From NCBI GenBank assembly GCA_024114885.1, contig CP099428.1:1612001-1676000 (forward strand): a stretch of 64,000 nucleotides of DNA. The letters are read 5' to 3'. The translations under genes and the position numbers were made by a program. The stretch is from Septoria linicola (taxonomy: Eukaryota; Ascomycota; Dothideomycetes; Mycosphaerellales; Mycosphaerellaceae). Positions 1 through 11,810 of the stretch are shown here, one piece after another (position 1 is the first letter of the stretch; each line of letters begins with the position of its first letter). Under the pieces are notes generated by a model. It made no database searches. It was given only the letters and a program-made list of their open reading frames with translations, and was not told the origin of the DNA.

Positions 1-438
1 CCTGGCTTCTGGATCTTCATGTACCGCGTGTCGCCCTTCACTTACCTCGTTGGTGGTTTCCTCTCTACCGGTCTCGCCAACACGGACGTCACCTGTGCCG
101 ACAACGAGTTCCTTCGATTCAATGTTGGTCAGGGCTTCAACAACTGCGGTGATTACCTAGCAGACTACCAAGCTGAGACGTCTAACGCTGGCTACCTGCG
201 TGACCCATCTGCGACCCAGCAGTGTGAGTACTGCACGTATGGCGATTCGAACACTTTTTTGGCTGGCGTCAGCATCTCGTACAGCGACCGATGGAGGAAC
301 TTTGGTATCCTCTGGGCATTCATCATCTTCAATGTGTGCGCAGCAGTCTTCTTCTACTGGCTGGCAAGAGTGCCCAAGCAGTCGAAGAAGCAAAAGAAAG
401 AGGCCAAGGAGGCGGAGAAGACTTCTGCTTCGGCATGA
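1..438 (+). CDS. PDR-type ABC transporter, C-terminal end (partial)
   Basis: This is the last 145 codons of a gene that begins before the window; the frame is open from base 1. The visible part carries the end of the second membrane domain of a pleiotropic-drug-resistance (CDR/PDR, ABCG-type) efflux pump. It starts with a Pro-Gly-Phe-Trp stretch, then an extracellular loop with several Cys (CADNEF, NNCGDY, QQCEYC). Next comes the family pattern YSDRWRNFGILWAF, a final membrane helix (FIIFNVCAAVFFYWLARVPK) and a Lys/Glu-rich cytosolic tail. Such pumps sit in the plasma membrane and use ATP to export hydrophobic compounds, including azoles. The ATP-binding domains lie outside the window, so substrate class cannot be judged. 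No intron is seen in this part. Confidence 0.93.
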   Translation, partial: PGFWIFMYRVSPFTYLVGGFLSTGLANTDVTCADNEFLRFNVGQGFNNCGDYLADYQAETSNAGYLRDPSATQQCEYCTYGDSNTFLAGVSISYSDRWRNFGILWAFIIFNVCAAVFFYWLARVPKQSKKQKKEAKEAEKTSASA

Positions 439-1421
439 ACATGACGAAACTGAACTCCAGATCCGCGGCATCGCACTATAGACTGAGACGCTTACCCATG
501 ACTTGCTCTTCATTTGCTGCTGTAGAGCGTTTTGTACAGCTATACCATAGACTCTAGCTCTGGCTTGAATAGATTTAATGCTACCTTCACATATGTTGCT
601 TGCATCGTCAATCTCAGTTCGAGTGTTCAGCGGGAAGGTGTCAGTGACTGTTTCCTCGTATATTCAATGATTGGTTGCAAATTCCTCACGAGCTTCGGCA
701 GCCATCGCACGCTCGTCAAACAGTAGAACATGAAAGTGAGGTTGAAGATGAGTTCGTAGAGCAGGAGCTGGCCCGGCTATCTGCTCGGCCGATTGACCGG
801 GTAAAACGTGGACTTCATGTCAAAAGTTCTAGACTCAAGCGAAAAGTTGTGCTCCTTCGTGCCACTTTCGTGTCATCAAACTGCTCCTGAAGAGAAATTT
901 CGCCCCTCGCCTATCACAGCCGCAGAAGATGCGACGTTGCCTTTTCGTAAAAAACCAAGCATCGGTGGATCAGCAGCGGCACCCGGCACGCGTGGACGTA
1001 GACAAGACTTTCTCGCAGCTGTGTATCATGTCATCTCATTGATATCATTGCTCGTTTTGAGCGATTCTAGAATCAGCCTCAAATACGACACGCACTCTCA
1101 TGCAGCTGTAGGCAGCTTTCTGGCTCAAATACTTGCAGCGGCTTGAGAGCAGCCGATTGGCTTTGGCGTGGAGCGGCCAAGTGCAGAAGCCGAACACCCA
1201 AGATGAAATGACAGCCAGACAAATTTGCCTTTGACCACAGCGGCCCAGGACCCGTATCTCAATTTGTGCGGGTCGCTCTCCTTGGCTCTCTACTTCTCCG
1301 TGAACTTCACTACGACCATTGTCATGCGTTACTAAGGTGTCCGCTGTGTTGCGTGCCATCCTGGCCTGTACATTCCGCAACTGACATCCATCGGACTGCT
1401 TTGCTGGTCAAAGCTGTCGTA
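439..1421. other. Intergenic region
   Basis: About 1 kb between the ABC transporter stop and the first glycosyltransferase-like gene. Only short overlapping frames without family features are present. It should contain the transporter 3' end and the promoter of the next gene. I see no RNA gene or repeat. Confidence 0.5.
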
Positions 1422-3240
1422 ATGCTCCGACCTACACGGCCCACGAGGCCGTTTGCGCTGGCTGGAGGGACGCTGTTTGTACTGTTCATATTGCTGACTT
1501 TCGGTTTGGTAGCTATCTCTTTGAACATTGCATTTCATCACACACACCACTGACTATCTCTTAGCATGCACCGTTAAGGGAGAAAGCGGGAGCTTTGATT
1601 TCAAGACCTCATCATGATACCCAGAGCGAACATACATTCAACAGCAAGCTTCACATATTACTCCCAGCCTCTAATGCCGCTGTGGATATGTGCAAGACCC
1701 TCCTGACGGGGTCTATGCTGGGATATCCCATTCCGACTTTGATCGCGTGGAACGAGTCGCACAATCAAGGGCATCTCCTGGGTGGAGGTAGCCATGTTGC
1801 CAAGATCTCGAGGGTCCTCGAATACTTGGAGAAGATGCCAACTTCGCAGGACAACGAGCTCATTTTCATGATGGATGCCTATGGTGCGCACTCTTGTTGG
1901 GGGGCCTTTCAATCTGCAAGTCTCACTAACACTTCAACAGACATCTGGTTTCAGCTGCCTCCGGAGGTTCTGATTAGCAGGTACTACATGATCAACAGAA
2001 AAGCGAACCAAAGACTTCGTACACGCCTCGGAAATGCATACGATGCTGAGCACATTCGGCAAACAATCATTTTCGGTGCAGGGAAACGATGTGCTCCAAA
2101 TCAGATGCATACCGTGGCATGCTATCCGATACCCGATTCGCCATTGCCAGACGATCTGTATGGCAGCAATACGGACACAGTTATGGGAAAGAACAAGTAC
2201 ACAAGCCAAAAGCAGAGATACTTGAACTCCGGGTGAGTGTGATGGTCCATCAAGTTCGGATGCATACGCCATCTAACTCTTGACTAGATATATCATCGGG
2301 CCACTGGGAGATATGCGCAAGATGTTCAAGCGCGCCTGGGAGAAAGTCGAAGCCACACATGACCATGATGAGTGGGATAATGGAAGCCACGGCTCGGACT
2401 TCATGTAAGCAATACGATCGAATTGCAAGCTGAAAGTATGCTGACGCAGAGATTCCTTTCACAGGTATCATGGATCAGATCAGGTATGTAATTCCCTTTG
2501 AAACTAAGCGTGCACTAGCTAATATATGCCAGTCAATCTTCAACATCATGTGGGGCGAGCAAGAATTCCAGCGCGAGGTCTTACGACGCAGACATTTGGG
2601 CGTAATCGATCGCATGCTAGGCCGGGGCAAGCCTCTGTCACATCACATCGAAAGCACGCTCGTAGAGGATCCACTGAACCCTCCATTCACCCACCAACCC
2701 ATGGAGCACAAGGAAGGACGGCCAGATGAGTTTGGCATTGGTGTCGACTATTTCAGCGACCTTGGTCATCAGACAGTGAACACCGAAGACGACACGAAAT
2801 ACTTAACCTACGAGAACGACGTCGCAGAACAGCTTAAAGATCGCAAAGGCATATTCGACTGCCCTCCACGAGTCACCGGACAACTTCCCCAAGACGTACT
2901 ACAGACTACGCCGCCATCGAGCGTAGAAAAGACGTGGGCTCAACTACCTCTGTTCACGAACGTATGTCTGAATACAATCCCCGTAATGATCCACCATAAT
3001 GGAGACAAAGGTGCCCGATCGTGGCAGTGGCCAATTGCCTGGATGCAAAGCCATGCAAGACGTACTTTTGAGCAAGTTCTAGGCGACGAACAAAACGTTC
3101 GAGCTTCGGGCAAGTCAACGGGTGGTGCTTATCTTCCATCTGGTCAGCACCTCAGCTTCCAGGAACTATGCCCGCAGAACTACGAGTATGAGCTGTTTCG
3201 AGATGTCGAAAAGCCCGAGCATGAGCCTCCAGGATTCTAG
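1422..3240 (+). CDS. Glycosyltransferase-like type II membrane protein, paralogue A
   Basis: Six exons fit: 1422-1508, 1565-1883, 1941-2232, 2288-2404, 2465-2483 and 2533-3240, giving 513 residues. All five introns are 49-60 bp and GT-AG, and joining them restores alignment with paralogues B and C; intron 2 is 57 bp and in frame, so it hides in a raw ORF. After a short Pro/Arg N-terminus comes a signal-anchor helix (ALAGGTLFVLFILLTFGL), then the domain start HILLPASNAAVDMCK. The central motif DAYDIW replaces DGYDIW of the paralogues, and LNSG follows. DGYDIW resembles the metal-binding DxD region of lysyl-hydroxylase-type (PLOD) glycosyltransferases. I infer a Golgi/ER-lumenal sugar transferase role; the donor and acceptor are unknown. 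It converges on paralogue B. Confidence 0.82.
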
Positions 3241-3322
3241 TAGTAACTTGTGCCAACGGAAGATTTCTTAAATGGATTTACAAGGTTTACAAATCCCGAC
3301 CCTGGCTCATATTCGCCACAGA

Positions 3323-5156
3323 TCAATGCACATCCGGCAATATCCATTCACCCTGCCCGTCTCTGAACACTTCCTCGTGATATGGTCTGCAAATATCATC
3401 AAATCGAACCCACCTGCGCCACTGCTCCGGACTATCGATATGCGGCCCATTCCTGCCGCCGCCTCTCCACCTCTCAGCTGGCCAATATTCTCGTAGCGTT
3501 TCCTGACTGTAACCGCTATATGCCACAGGGACAATCGGCTCCCAAATGTGAGCATCGTAGAGCGATCTCGTGTAATTCGCATACCAGGTCTCGTTCCACC
3601 AAGTCTCCCGCAAAGCTTTGCGCTCGTCTCGATGTGCGTTGTGATGGATCACAGCAGGCACGATCCCGCTCCATATGTTCGTGAACAGTGGGACTTCAGT
3701 CCACTTCTTCCAACGTGGAAACTTTGGATCGTGGTTGAATGTCCAGAATGGTGGAACAGTGTCGGCAATGTCCTTGGCTAGAGTCTTGGACGCCACGCCG
3801 TGGGGATGTGAGGCTGAGATGTTCTCGCGCTGCTCGGCTAGTTGGAGCTCGGTGCGGTTTGCCCAGTGCAGCCAAGCAGTGTCATCCTCCGAGAAGACTG
3901 TGTTGAGGCCGATCTCCATGCGATAGTCTAGGCCAATGCCGAACTCCCAGTTCTTGTCTGGGCGGTTGGCCGCCTTCTTCCGCACCTCTTCGATGTGTGA
4001 TGGAACGAATGGGTGAAGAGGCTCATAGCCGCCCTTTAGCTTCTCCTTCATCTTCTGCAGATTGTTACGAGAGTCTTGTCGTAGAGCTTCCCGCCAGACT
4101 TCTTGGTCTCCTAGAATGTGCGAAAAGATGTACTGATCCGATCCCATGTTGCCCTCCCGCGGGTCATTGGTAAGAAGTTCTAGAGCTTGGTTGAACATTT
4201 TCCGCATAGCCTTGACTGTCCCAATAGCCACACCAGAATTGATGAATCGAGGTCGAAATTTGACGTACGGGTTCTCCTTGAAGCCGATATCTGTGTCTGT
4301 CTCTGGGCCGTAAACATCTTCTGGAAGATCGGAGAATGGCACAGCATAGCAAGGAGGATCCTTCTCGGTCCACGGCCAGCAGCGCTTCTGACAGCCGAAG
4401 ATGATCTCCTGGTGGATATTGTGTTCTCTAGCAGCATCGCCTATCTCTCGTGCTATGCGCTCATCTGCACGCTTATTGATAGAGAAGTAGCGATCGATGA
4501 GCGTCTGTGGCTTGAGCTGAAGCCAGATGTCGTAGCCATCCACCATGAGCACAATATCATCATCAGACGTATCGTTGAAGCGGTTGAAGTGCTTGGCAAT
4601 GCCAGTCACTTTGGCCAGATGCGAACCACCCTCAACATATTTCTTGTCATCGAAGTTCTCTCCCCAATTCACTATAACAGGATCAGGATAGCCCAAGATA
4701 CCAGCGCTTACCATAACCTTGCATAAATTCACATCGGCTTTGGATGCTGGTATCACGAGATGAAAATTTGCTGGCGGGTTTTTGCTCTCTGTGTGGTTTT
4801 GTCTGAGTCTCGGAACGTCCGGGACATCATTAATTTCTGTCGTGCTTGATGTCGAAAGAGGTGAAGATGGCTGGGATCGTGTTAGCATTGATTCCTAGCA
4901 AACACATGTGTCCTCAATGACTTACGTTTAGTATGTACAAGATAAACAAGATCCAAGTAAAGATTAGGAAGAAGAATGGTTTCCCTTGTAGCATGATTAT
5001 CGCCCTGAGACCAGTTCTGGAGGAATCATCTGCATCAGTACTCTGCCCAATGCGATATCCCGCACCCTCTGATAGCAGTGGGTTGGCAGCTTCTTCTTCC
5101 CTCTTAGAAGCAGCCTCTGAAGCAGCGGAAGACCAAGATCGTTGCCGCATCGTCAT
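3323..5156 (-). CDS. Glycosyltransferase-like type II membrane protein, paralogue B
   Basis: Two exons on the minus strand, 5156-4926 and 4870-3323, separated by a 55 bp GT-AG intron with a GCTAAC branch site; product 592 residues. The open frame extends above 5156 but the first ATG is there, followed closely by a second at 5150. A Ser/Ala/Glu-rich cytosolic head is followed by one membrane helix (FFFLIFTWILFILYILN) and then the lumenal domain. Family landmarks are FHLVIPASKADVNLCK, GGSHLAKV, DGYDIWLQLKP, INSGVAIGT and GSDQYIF. The Asp-Gly-Tyr-Asp motif is intact, unlike in paralogue A. Function is inferred as Golgi glycosylation. It lies 82 bp from the end of A and in the same orientation as C, so the cluster probably arose by local duplication. 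Confidence 0.83.
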
Positions 5157-5875
5157 GTCACCTAGTAGAAACAAGCTGTCTCCCTGCTCCCGCCAGGCCT
5201 CGTAACTCTCCACGCGAAGGTTCCGGGAGTCTATGGAGCCAAGGAAACGAGCGAACGGTCAAACGAAAAGCAAAACGCTGGAAATACGATGCATGTTTGG
5301 TGAGCATTATCGAAAATGACAACTTGTGGTAAGGGTTCTCCTATAACACGAGAAACGGGTTGGCCAACCGGCTACCTGCACGACTGCAGGACCGCGCTGC
5401 CACCAAAGGGATTGTCCGGTCTGGCCAAGCAGTCCAATGAAGGTCAAAATTCTCAGCCAGAGATTTGGGTTGGGGACCACCTGCTCGGCATGAGCGGCAG
5501 CGCTTGGTAAACCCTGTCGCATCATCCGGCAATTGCACTTGGCGTAATCAGGAAGCCTGTCTTATGCTCACCATCCTTGACGACAACTGTGGCAGAGTGG
5601 CTCAGACGAGGCTCATGTGTGACCACAAGTCGCACGCGTGTTAAGATTGCCTGCGCAACACTTTGTCCAGTCGTTCTGGTGTGCGGCCATTCCGACAGAA
5701 CCAAACCCAGAGTCATGAAACACGTGGGACTATTTCGAGAAGATGACGAGGCAGCCAAGCTGCACAAGATCTTGTGCCTTCTTGTGTATCTATCGCTACG
5801 AACGCTATCCTTTCACAAGCAAAATAACAGTTTGGTCACGCTTCTGATAAGCGCAGGCAGATCAGAAGCGAGCCT
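5157..5875. other. Intergenic region between paralogues B and C
   Basis: About 0.7 kb holding the promoter of paralogue B and the 3' end of C. The open frames here are short, overlap one another on both strands and have no recognisable domain. I see nothing else. Confidence 0.5.
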
Positions 5876-7879
5876 TCATTGCCGAGCTGCGAACTGAGCT
5901 GGCTCTTCGGGGGCTTCTTCTGGTGCTGACTCTTCAGCTGCTCGTGCTGCTTGAGGTGCCGGAGGCTCCTGTTCAGCTATTGCAGGCTGCTCTGCGACTT
6001 GTTCTACTGGTATCACGGCAGGCATCTCGACAGCAGCAGGTACATCGGCGGGCGTGCCAGGCGGCGCTGCCGCTTGCGGTTGTTGATCGGTGCCGGGCAG
6101 AGCTTCTTCAGGAGCCTGCGCTGGAGGTATTTGACCCTCTCGTAGATACTCATCCTGTGGCTGGGAGTCCGGAAGAATGACGTTGTCGCCTGTTGGTTCA
6201 ACTGTGGCGGAAGAGGTCGTGGTGTTGGGACTTGGGCTCGGATGGTAGTATTCATCGTCACCCTGCATGTAAAGCTCTCCCTCGGACTCTCTACAGAGTC
6301 GTCTCCAGCTCACCCAGCCTCGCCGATCAGTCCAAGCTCCGCCCTTGCCTCCATCTACAATTTCCTCGGCATCTTCTGTAGGCTCAGCAGCGTACCACAG
6401 CAGATTCCCAATAGGTTCTTGCGAGATGAGCTTTTCGTCCTCGCGATGAGTCGCCAGCCTGAGTTTCTCTGCCTTCTTCTGGAACCACATTCTGGACCAC
6501 CAGTATTTGCGGAAGTTTTTCTCGAAAGGATTGCCAGTGACATGCATCAATACGGGATGCTGATGGGTGAGGACATTATACGCAAGTTCGACACTCTCCC
6601 AGCCAGGCGGTGTACTATTTGTGTGATTGAAACCATAATCGATTGATTCGAAGGGCGGTCGTGAAGCCAGTATGTCTTCGCTAAGATTGATTTCCCACGG
6701 GTTCTCAGGCATGAAATGTGTATCAGCGGGAGGCGACCAGGAATCGATTTCCCTCGTCCAGGCGAGCTGACCTTTCCAGAATGCTAGGGTTTGGAACATG
6801 GAGGAATCATAGTCGATGCCGATGTGATACTCAGTCCTCTTCCCGAAAGTGATAGGCTCGGTGCGGACCAGCGTGTTATTGTTAGGATCTTCTTCGTCGT
6901 AGTAGAGCTTGGACTTTGCCTTCTCTAGTAGATCAGGTCTGTTGGTGAGCCGCTCAAACTCCTGATCACCCCAGAGGTTGGCAAAGTAGTACTGGTCGGA
7001 GTCTGTTACATGATTGAAGTTTATAGCCTCCAGCGTAGCATTGAAAATGTCCTTCAGATCTCTGGTAGTTCCCATAACAGTCCCGCTGTTCAGCCATTTC
7101 GCAGGATTCTTGTCCCGATCCTCATGCTCAAATAGTGGCCCGAAAGCGTAGTCAGACATGGTGCTGTCTGGGACTGCCCAGCAGGCTGGCCGACTAAAGT
7201 CAACAGGCCAGCACAGTTTATCGGGCCCAAAGACCACACTCTGGTACATCTCGCGTTCTGCGAATAGCTTCTCTCCATACCGCTCAATCGTCCTTGAGTT
7301 TGCAGCCGCGTTGATCGCGTAGAATCTCTTGATGAGCACATCCGGGCGAAGTTGGAACCAGATGTCATAGCCATCTATGATCAGGACCAGATCCTCCATG
7401 TACTCATCTGAGCGTTCCAGCTTTTCGAGGTACCGGAGAATGCCTTCAACCTTTGCCAGATGCTGCACGTATCCATCCTTGGCTTCGTGATCGCCGTAGT
7501 TTATCAGAACTGGTGTCGGATAGCCGAGGACTTGTGCTGAGAGCAGTAGTTTGCACAGCTCATCATTTGTGCTCGTGGCTGGTATGAGAAGATGCAGTCG
7601 GCCTTTCCCCTTCACGCCAGGGTGGTAGTCGTCTCCATCAAAAGCATAGTCCTGTGTAAGCAGATCGCTCTGCTCAAACGTGTTTGGTGCTAAGTCCGCA
7701 ATTCCACCATAGAGATTGCTTGGGCGGAAACCTCGTATCCAGAGAAGCGCAACCAAAAAAGCAACTATGGCAGTGGCTAGCAGTTTTGCAAGCTTTGATG
7801 AAAGTAAGCGCCAGATCTGCTGGTGTTCTGTGCCAGTGCCCCCGCCTCCCGAGAGATTTCGAAGCCTGGAGTACAACAT
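5876..7879 (-). CDS. Glycosyltransferase-like type II membrane protein, paralogue C
   Basis: A single open frame of 667 residues starting at the first ATG (7879). The frame is open upstream to 8110 but without an ATG, so the longer version is unlikely. About 30 residues precede a membrane helix (LLATAIVAFLVALLWI). The lumenal domain has the family landmarks HLLIPATSTNDELCK, YDIWFQLRPDVLIKRFY (within DGYDIW), LNSGTVMGT and DSDQYYF. The last about 100 residues are a Pro/Ala/Glu/Gln-rich, probably disordered tail that A and B lack. Intact DGYDIW suggests an active enzyme of the same type as B. It is longer than its neighbours because of the tail. Role in cell-wall or secretory glycosylation is inference. 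Confidence 0.83.
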   Translation of the reverse strand: MLYSRLRNLSGGGGTGTEHQQIWRLLSSKLAKLLATAIVAFLVALLWIRGFRPSNLYGGIADLAPNTFEQSDLLTQDYAFDGDDYHPGVKGKGRLHLLIPATSTNDELCKLLLSAQVLGYPTPVLINYGDHEAKDGYVQHLAKVEGILRYLEKLERSDEYMEDLVLIIDGYDIWFQLRPDVLIKRFYAINAAANSRTIERYGEKLFAEREMYQSVVFGPDKLCWPVDFSRPACWAVPDSTMSDYAFGPLFEHEDRDKNPAKWLNSGTVMGTTRDLKDIFNATLEAINFNHVTDSDQYYFANLWGDQEFERLTNRPDLLEKAKSKLYYDEEDPNNNTLVRTEPITFGKRTEYHIGIDYDSSMFQTLAFWKGQLAWTREIDSWSPPADTHFMPENPWEINLSEDILASRPPFESIDYGFNHTNSTPPGWESVELAYNVLTHQHPVLMHVTGNPFEKNFRKYWWSRMWFQKKAEKLRLATHREDEKLISQEPIGNLLWYAAEPTEDAEEIVDGGKGGAWTDRRGWVSWRRLCRESEGELYMQGDDEYYHPSPSPNTTTSSATVEPTGDNVILPDSQPQDEYLREGQIPPAQAPEEALPGTDQQPQAAAPPGTPADVPAAVEMPAVIPVEQVAEQPAIAEQEPPAPQAARAAEESAPEEAPEEPAQFAARQ

Positions 7880-8958
7880 GGACACACCCTCATACGAGCC
7901 AGCTCGGTGGTGTTTGCGATAGTGTCGTAGGAGAGGCTTGCTACCGTCAGCAGACAAGACAACACTTTCCGCGGGAGGCCAGCACGACAAGGTGCCATGG
8001 CCGACGTAGGCGTGCCAGAAACGAATAGGGTCCCTACCGCCAAGTCGGACGCTACGCCGTTCGGCGCAAGCTAATGCAGGACCACACTCCTCTCGATTTG
8101 TGGCGCCCAAGGGCTGTGTGACCGCCCTACGAGCGGAGTGACATCCAGGGCACTACTTGGCGGCGGGCTGCAGATCGTTTGGCAGTCGAATGACAATCCA
8201 GCGCCATTTTTGACATGTCTTCTTGGCTAGAGTGGAAGAGTTGCAGAATGGTGAGGAGTTCAGCTCGTCGCTGTGTGTCGCGTGGCCTGCTCCCCCACCC
8301 GGCGCCATCCATCGTTTAGCGTGATCGCAGGTCAGAAGTCGAAGTCAGAAACCGGATATCTCGACCGGCCAGGGAGTCCATGAACAAGATGCAAAGTACC
8401 CTCCGTGCTTACCCAGTCACACCTATAAGACTCTTGCCATCATGATATCGGCGGCCGACGATCGTTCCAAGTACGCTGGCCATGCCGACAGCTGCTCAAC
8501 TTATAGGCTGACCCTGGTTCGCTGGGCATCCTCAGCCTTCTTACCATCGTGTATCCGTTAATGTGCCGCAAAAGTGTCTGAATCATGATCATACATGCTG
8601 GAATGCGACTGCGTTACAAATCGCGTCGCCTGTACAAGGTCTCGCCGAAAGAAGGAGTTTTCAGCGGCAGTGTGATATGCGCAAAGTCGACGTTAGGCGC
8701 CAAAATCATGAACCTGTTATGAAGAAGTGGCATCACGATTGTGCATCATGCGAGCCCACTAGACTATTGACCTACATCACATACATGAGTTGATACAGCG
8801 AATCACGTTCGGCAATCGCATGAAAGCGATTGCACATATCATGGAACATGCATGCTCATTGAGCCACTCAGATGCGCTCAAGACGTGTCAAGCTGGGAGA
8901 GAGTCGTAACAGGACATTCTTAGCGTTCAAGTAGACAATTCAATACTATGGCGACGCA
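7880..8958. other. Intergenic region
   Basis: About 1.1 kb upstream of paralogue C. It contains only short unsupported frames on both strands. It presumably holds the promoter of C and the 3' end of the doubtful gene at 8959-9637. Confidence 0.5.
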
Positions 8959-9637
8959 TCAGAGGAGAGCCTCGAGCTGTGCGTCTTGATCATCGCCCGG
9001 CTTGCCACCGCGAAGAGCGATTCGCTTTCCCCGCTGTGCCACCATGCTGGGAATACTGATAGTCATGACCACGAGCCAAAGCACAGCATGCCATGGCCAG
9101 TGATGCCATGCGACCTCGCGAAAGCTCGACACCCGGAAGATTTCTAGGAATTGTCGCCTCCAACTCGAGTCGTTATTAACCCCTGGATGCACGGAGTACA
9201 TGATCTGAAGCTGAATGACATACGCCATGCCATGGACCGGGACGCCGATAAGCCAGCACAATGCAGTAATACCGAGCGCAATGTACAGCGTCCTGGGTTG
9301 CCACAGTGTCGACGTCGCGCACACAATTTGCATGAGAACGACACGCGTTGTGCGCAAGGTCTGAAGAGTCTCGAATTGGAAGCTGCGCGATGGTGGCAAC
9401 TTTGGCCACGATGCGATATCTATCAAGCAGCGTTAGCAGCCATCGACTCACGCGGAGACAATCGAACAGACCTGATGCAATCAGCACTCCTGATCCTATG
9501 GTCACTGGTGCAGCTTGAGCGCAGCGTTCTTGGTCACGCTCCGCATCCTGCCCAGTGTAAGATTGAACAATTCCCCATTCGAAAGCACAAATGTAGACTA
9601 CTGGCTCTGTGCCCCGTGACACTGGCCCAGACGGCAT
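8959..9637 (-). CDS. Hypothetical small membrane protein (doubtful)
   Basis: I do not recognise this protein. Two exons (9637-9472 and 9419-8959) joined across a 52 bp intron with a GTCTGT donor, a GCTAAC branch site and a GATAG acceptor give 208 residues in frame. A nearer GTGAGT donor exists but would leave a 32 bp intron in the wrong phase. Two hydrophobic segments are clear, LYIALGITALCWLIGVPV and AVLWLVVMTISIPSM, followed by a basic then acidic tail. The 5' end lies only about 85 bp from the pogo element, so the gene may have lost upstream exons or its promoter to that insertion. It could also be a chance frame. Confidence 0.3.
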
Positions 9638-9721
9638 CAAGCAAGCTCCTCGCAGTGTGAGGCCTCTATTTGATCGTGATCAATGCGCAGCCAAATGCGG
9701 GACTGTGGCAGACTAGCACTA

Positions 9722-9770
9722 GAAGGCTTCCCCACATGACGAGGTTTACTACGTGACGAGGGAATTCTAG
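9722..9770. repeat. Left terminal inverted repeat of the pogo element
   Basis: Contains CACATGACGAG and TACGTGACGAG, each one transition away from the CACGTGACGAG found twice in the right end. Confidence 0.82.
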
Positions 9771-10909
9771 CATTGTATTTATTTTATAAAGCGTTATATA
9801 ACTTAATAACTAGTAGACTAATTAATATACTCTTAACTACGTTATCTGCGCTATATATCTAGCTTACTCTAGTTAACTTTAAGTATAATAATACGGCTTA
9901 GTTTACGTATTATTTGTCGCTTTATTATAGGTAGCTATTTCTTCTTAGTACTAGCTTCCTTTACTTCTAAACCTACTAAATTAAGTGCCTATAGTTTCTT
10001 ATATAGAGTTACTTGTTTATAGCGTCTTATAGGCCTTATAGAAGCCTATAACTTAAGGTTAAGTTACTAGTTAGTTAGTTTAACCTATTTATTAAACTCC
10101 TTCTAAACCTATAGTTTCTAAGTATTTAACTCCTTCTCCTTCTTCTTCTAAATACGTTCTAAGGCTCTCTATTCCTTTATAATATAAGCCTATATAGTCT
10201 TTAATTATTACTATTACTTCTTAGTAGCCTTATCTTTACTCTCTTACTTCTTAGTAGCTTCTCTTTAAGTCTATAGGTCACGTATACGATTAATCTTACT
10301 AGGGCTCTAAAAGATACCTCTTTATTAGCTATTAGCTCTTACTTCTTCTATAAGAGTCTTACTACGTTATCTCTTCTTCTTCTTATTATTTAGAGCTTAT
10401 TAGAAGCTAGTATTCTTAGTCTTAAGGATAGTATTCTTAGCGATAAGCTTATAAACTTAAAGTTTAAGCTTATTTACTATTTCTAAGTCTTTAGTAAAGA
10501 TAGCTTAGTTAATTATAGCCTAAACTTTCCTATAGTCTAGCCTAGAGCTAGAGGAGCTACTACTACTCTCTAGCTGTAATATAGAGCTTACTAGGTTACC
10601 TAGCCTAGCCTATCTTAGATTAGGTATACTCTAAAGAACTACTATAGAATTAAGTAGATTTAGGCCTATAGCCTAGAAGCCTAATAGGACGTTCTTTACT
10701 ATTATTATAGAGTTCTATATAGGCTAGAATAAGTAGAAGAAATCACGCTTTAATACTATAGATAGCCCCTAAGACTCTACTATATAGTAGCTTAAATTAG
10801 TAGAGTAATAGGAAGCTAATAGACTAAATAACTTAATATCTAGTAGTTATAGTTAGTATATTATATATAGTAGAAATATACTAATTAGGATCCTATAATT
10901 TAGGCTCTA

Positions 10910-11412
10910 TTTAAGGAACTCTAGTATTATATAAGAGCTATAGCTATTAAGGATTAGAAGCCGCTAGTCTCTACTAGCCTTAGCCTTAGTATAACGGTTA
11001 AATACCTCCTTTAGCTATACTAATCTAAGCTTGTTATTAGTCTATCTATTAGGTAAAGAAGTAAAGAAAGCTATATACTTTATACTATTAAAATCCTATA
11101 GCTAAGAGTCTTATAAATTACTAGTAACTACCTTATAAATTAGTATAGGTAGAAGTATAGTACTATCTATGTAGATATAGGCTAGGATTATAATCTACTC
11201 GCGATTACTATCCTATATATTACTAATTAATTTCTTCTCTTATTTTAAGCCCTTAGTAAATATTCGCTTTATCTACTATATAAAGCTAATTATAGCTCTC
11301 TTCTCGTCTATATTATATATATTAGATAGGGTAATCGAGTATCTCTTAATCTTCTAGCCTAAGGTATTATAGAATAACTTAATTAAAGCGTAGTTATCGG
11401 CCTTCTTCTTCT
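10910..11412 (-). pseudogene. Decayed DDE transposase (pogo/Fot1 family), core
   Basis: Reading the minus strand through TAA/TAG stops gives the order of pogo-type DDE transposase motifs: YNIDEKR (from the Asn-x-Asp-Glu-Lys-Gly type first catalytic Asp), then ILAYIYID, LLPILIYK and KYIAFFTSLPN, then RLLILNSYSSY, which corresponds to the usual Leu-Asp-Gly-His-x-Ser-His block. Loss of that second Asp (to Asn) and of both His is explained by G-to-A changes. All stops are TAA or TAG, as RIP predicts at former Gln and Trp codons. Confidence 0.8.
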
Positions 11413-11810
11413 CTTTATCTAGAGGTCGAAGATAACGTAATTCTAGCTCTTTTATATACCTACTAAGAAAACTACCTACCTAGTTCTTTCTAGGCTGTCT
11501 ACTAATAATAGTAGTAGTAAAGGTATAAACTATTATAGAGGTAGGAGGAATACCTCTAGTAGTTAGCTTATTTATATATTTAATAAGTATAGACTCCTAT
11601 ACTAGGTTTAAGAGTTAATTCTTCTAATACTAATTATCTTTAGTACCTTATAGGGATTTCCACCTCCTCCGTAGTGTCTCTAGGTACATATTATATAATC
11701 TAGTAATAGTAGCGATATTTAGACGACTCTACGAGTTTAGTTCATTAATTGCTATATTAATAGAGTCTATAGTTGTTAAACTATACGTGTTGGAAGTAGA
11801 TGGAAAGTCG

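Noticed and set aside
5590..5665. Possible tRNA-like stretch (GGCAGAGTGGCTCAGACGAG)
   Set aside because: The start resembles a tRNA-Ser D-arm, but no anticodon stem or T-arm (GTTCRANNC) follows.
7880..8110. 77-residue N-terminal extension of paralogue C
   Set aside because: The frame is open but has no ATG above 7879, and the extension has no signal or family similarity.
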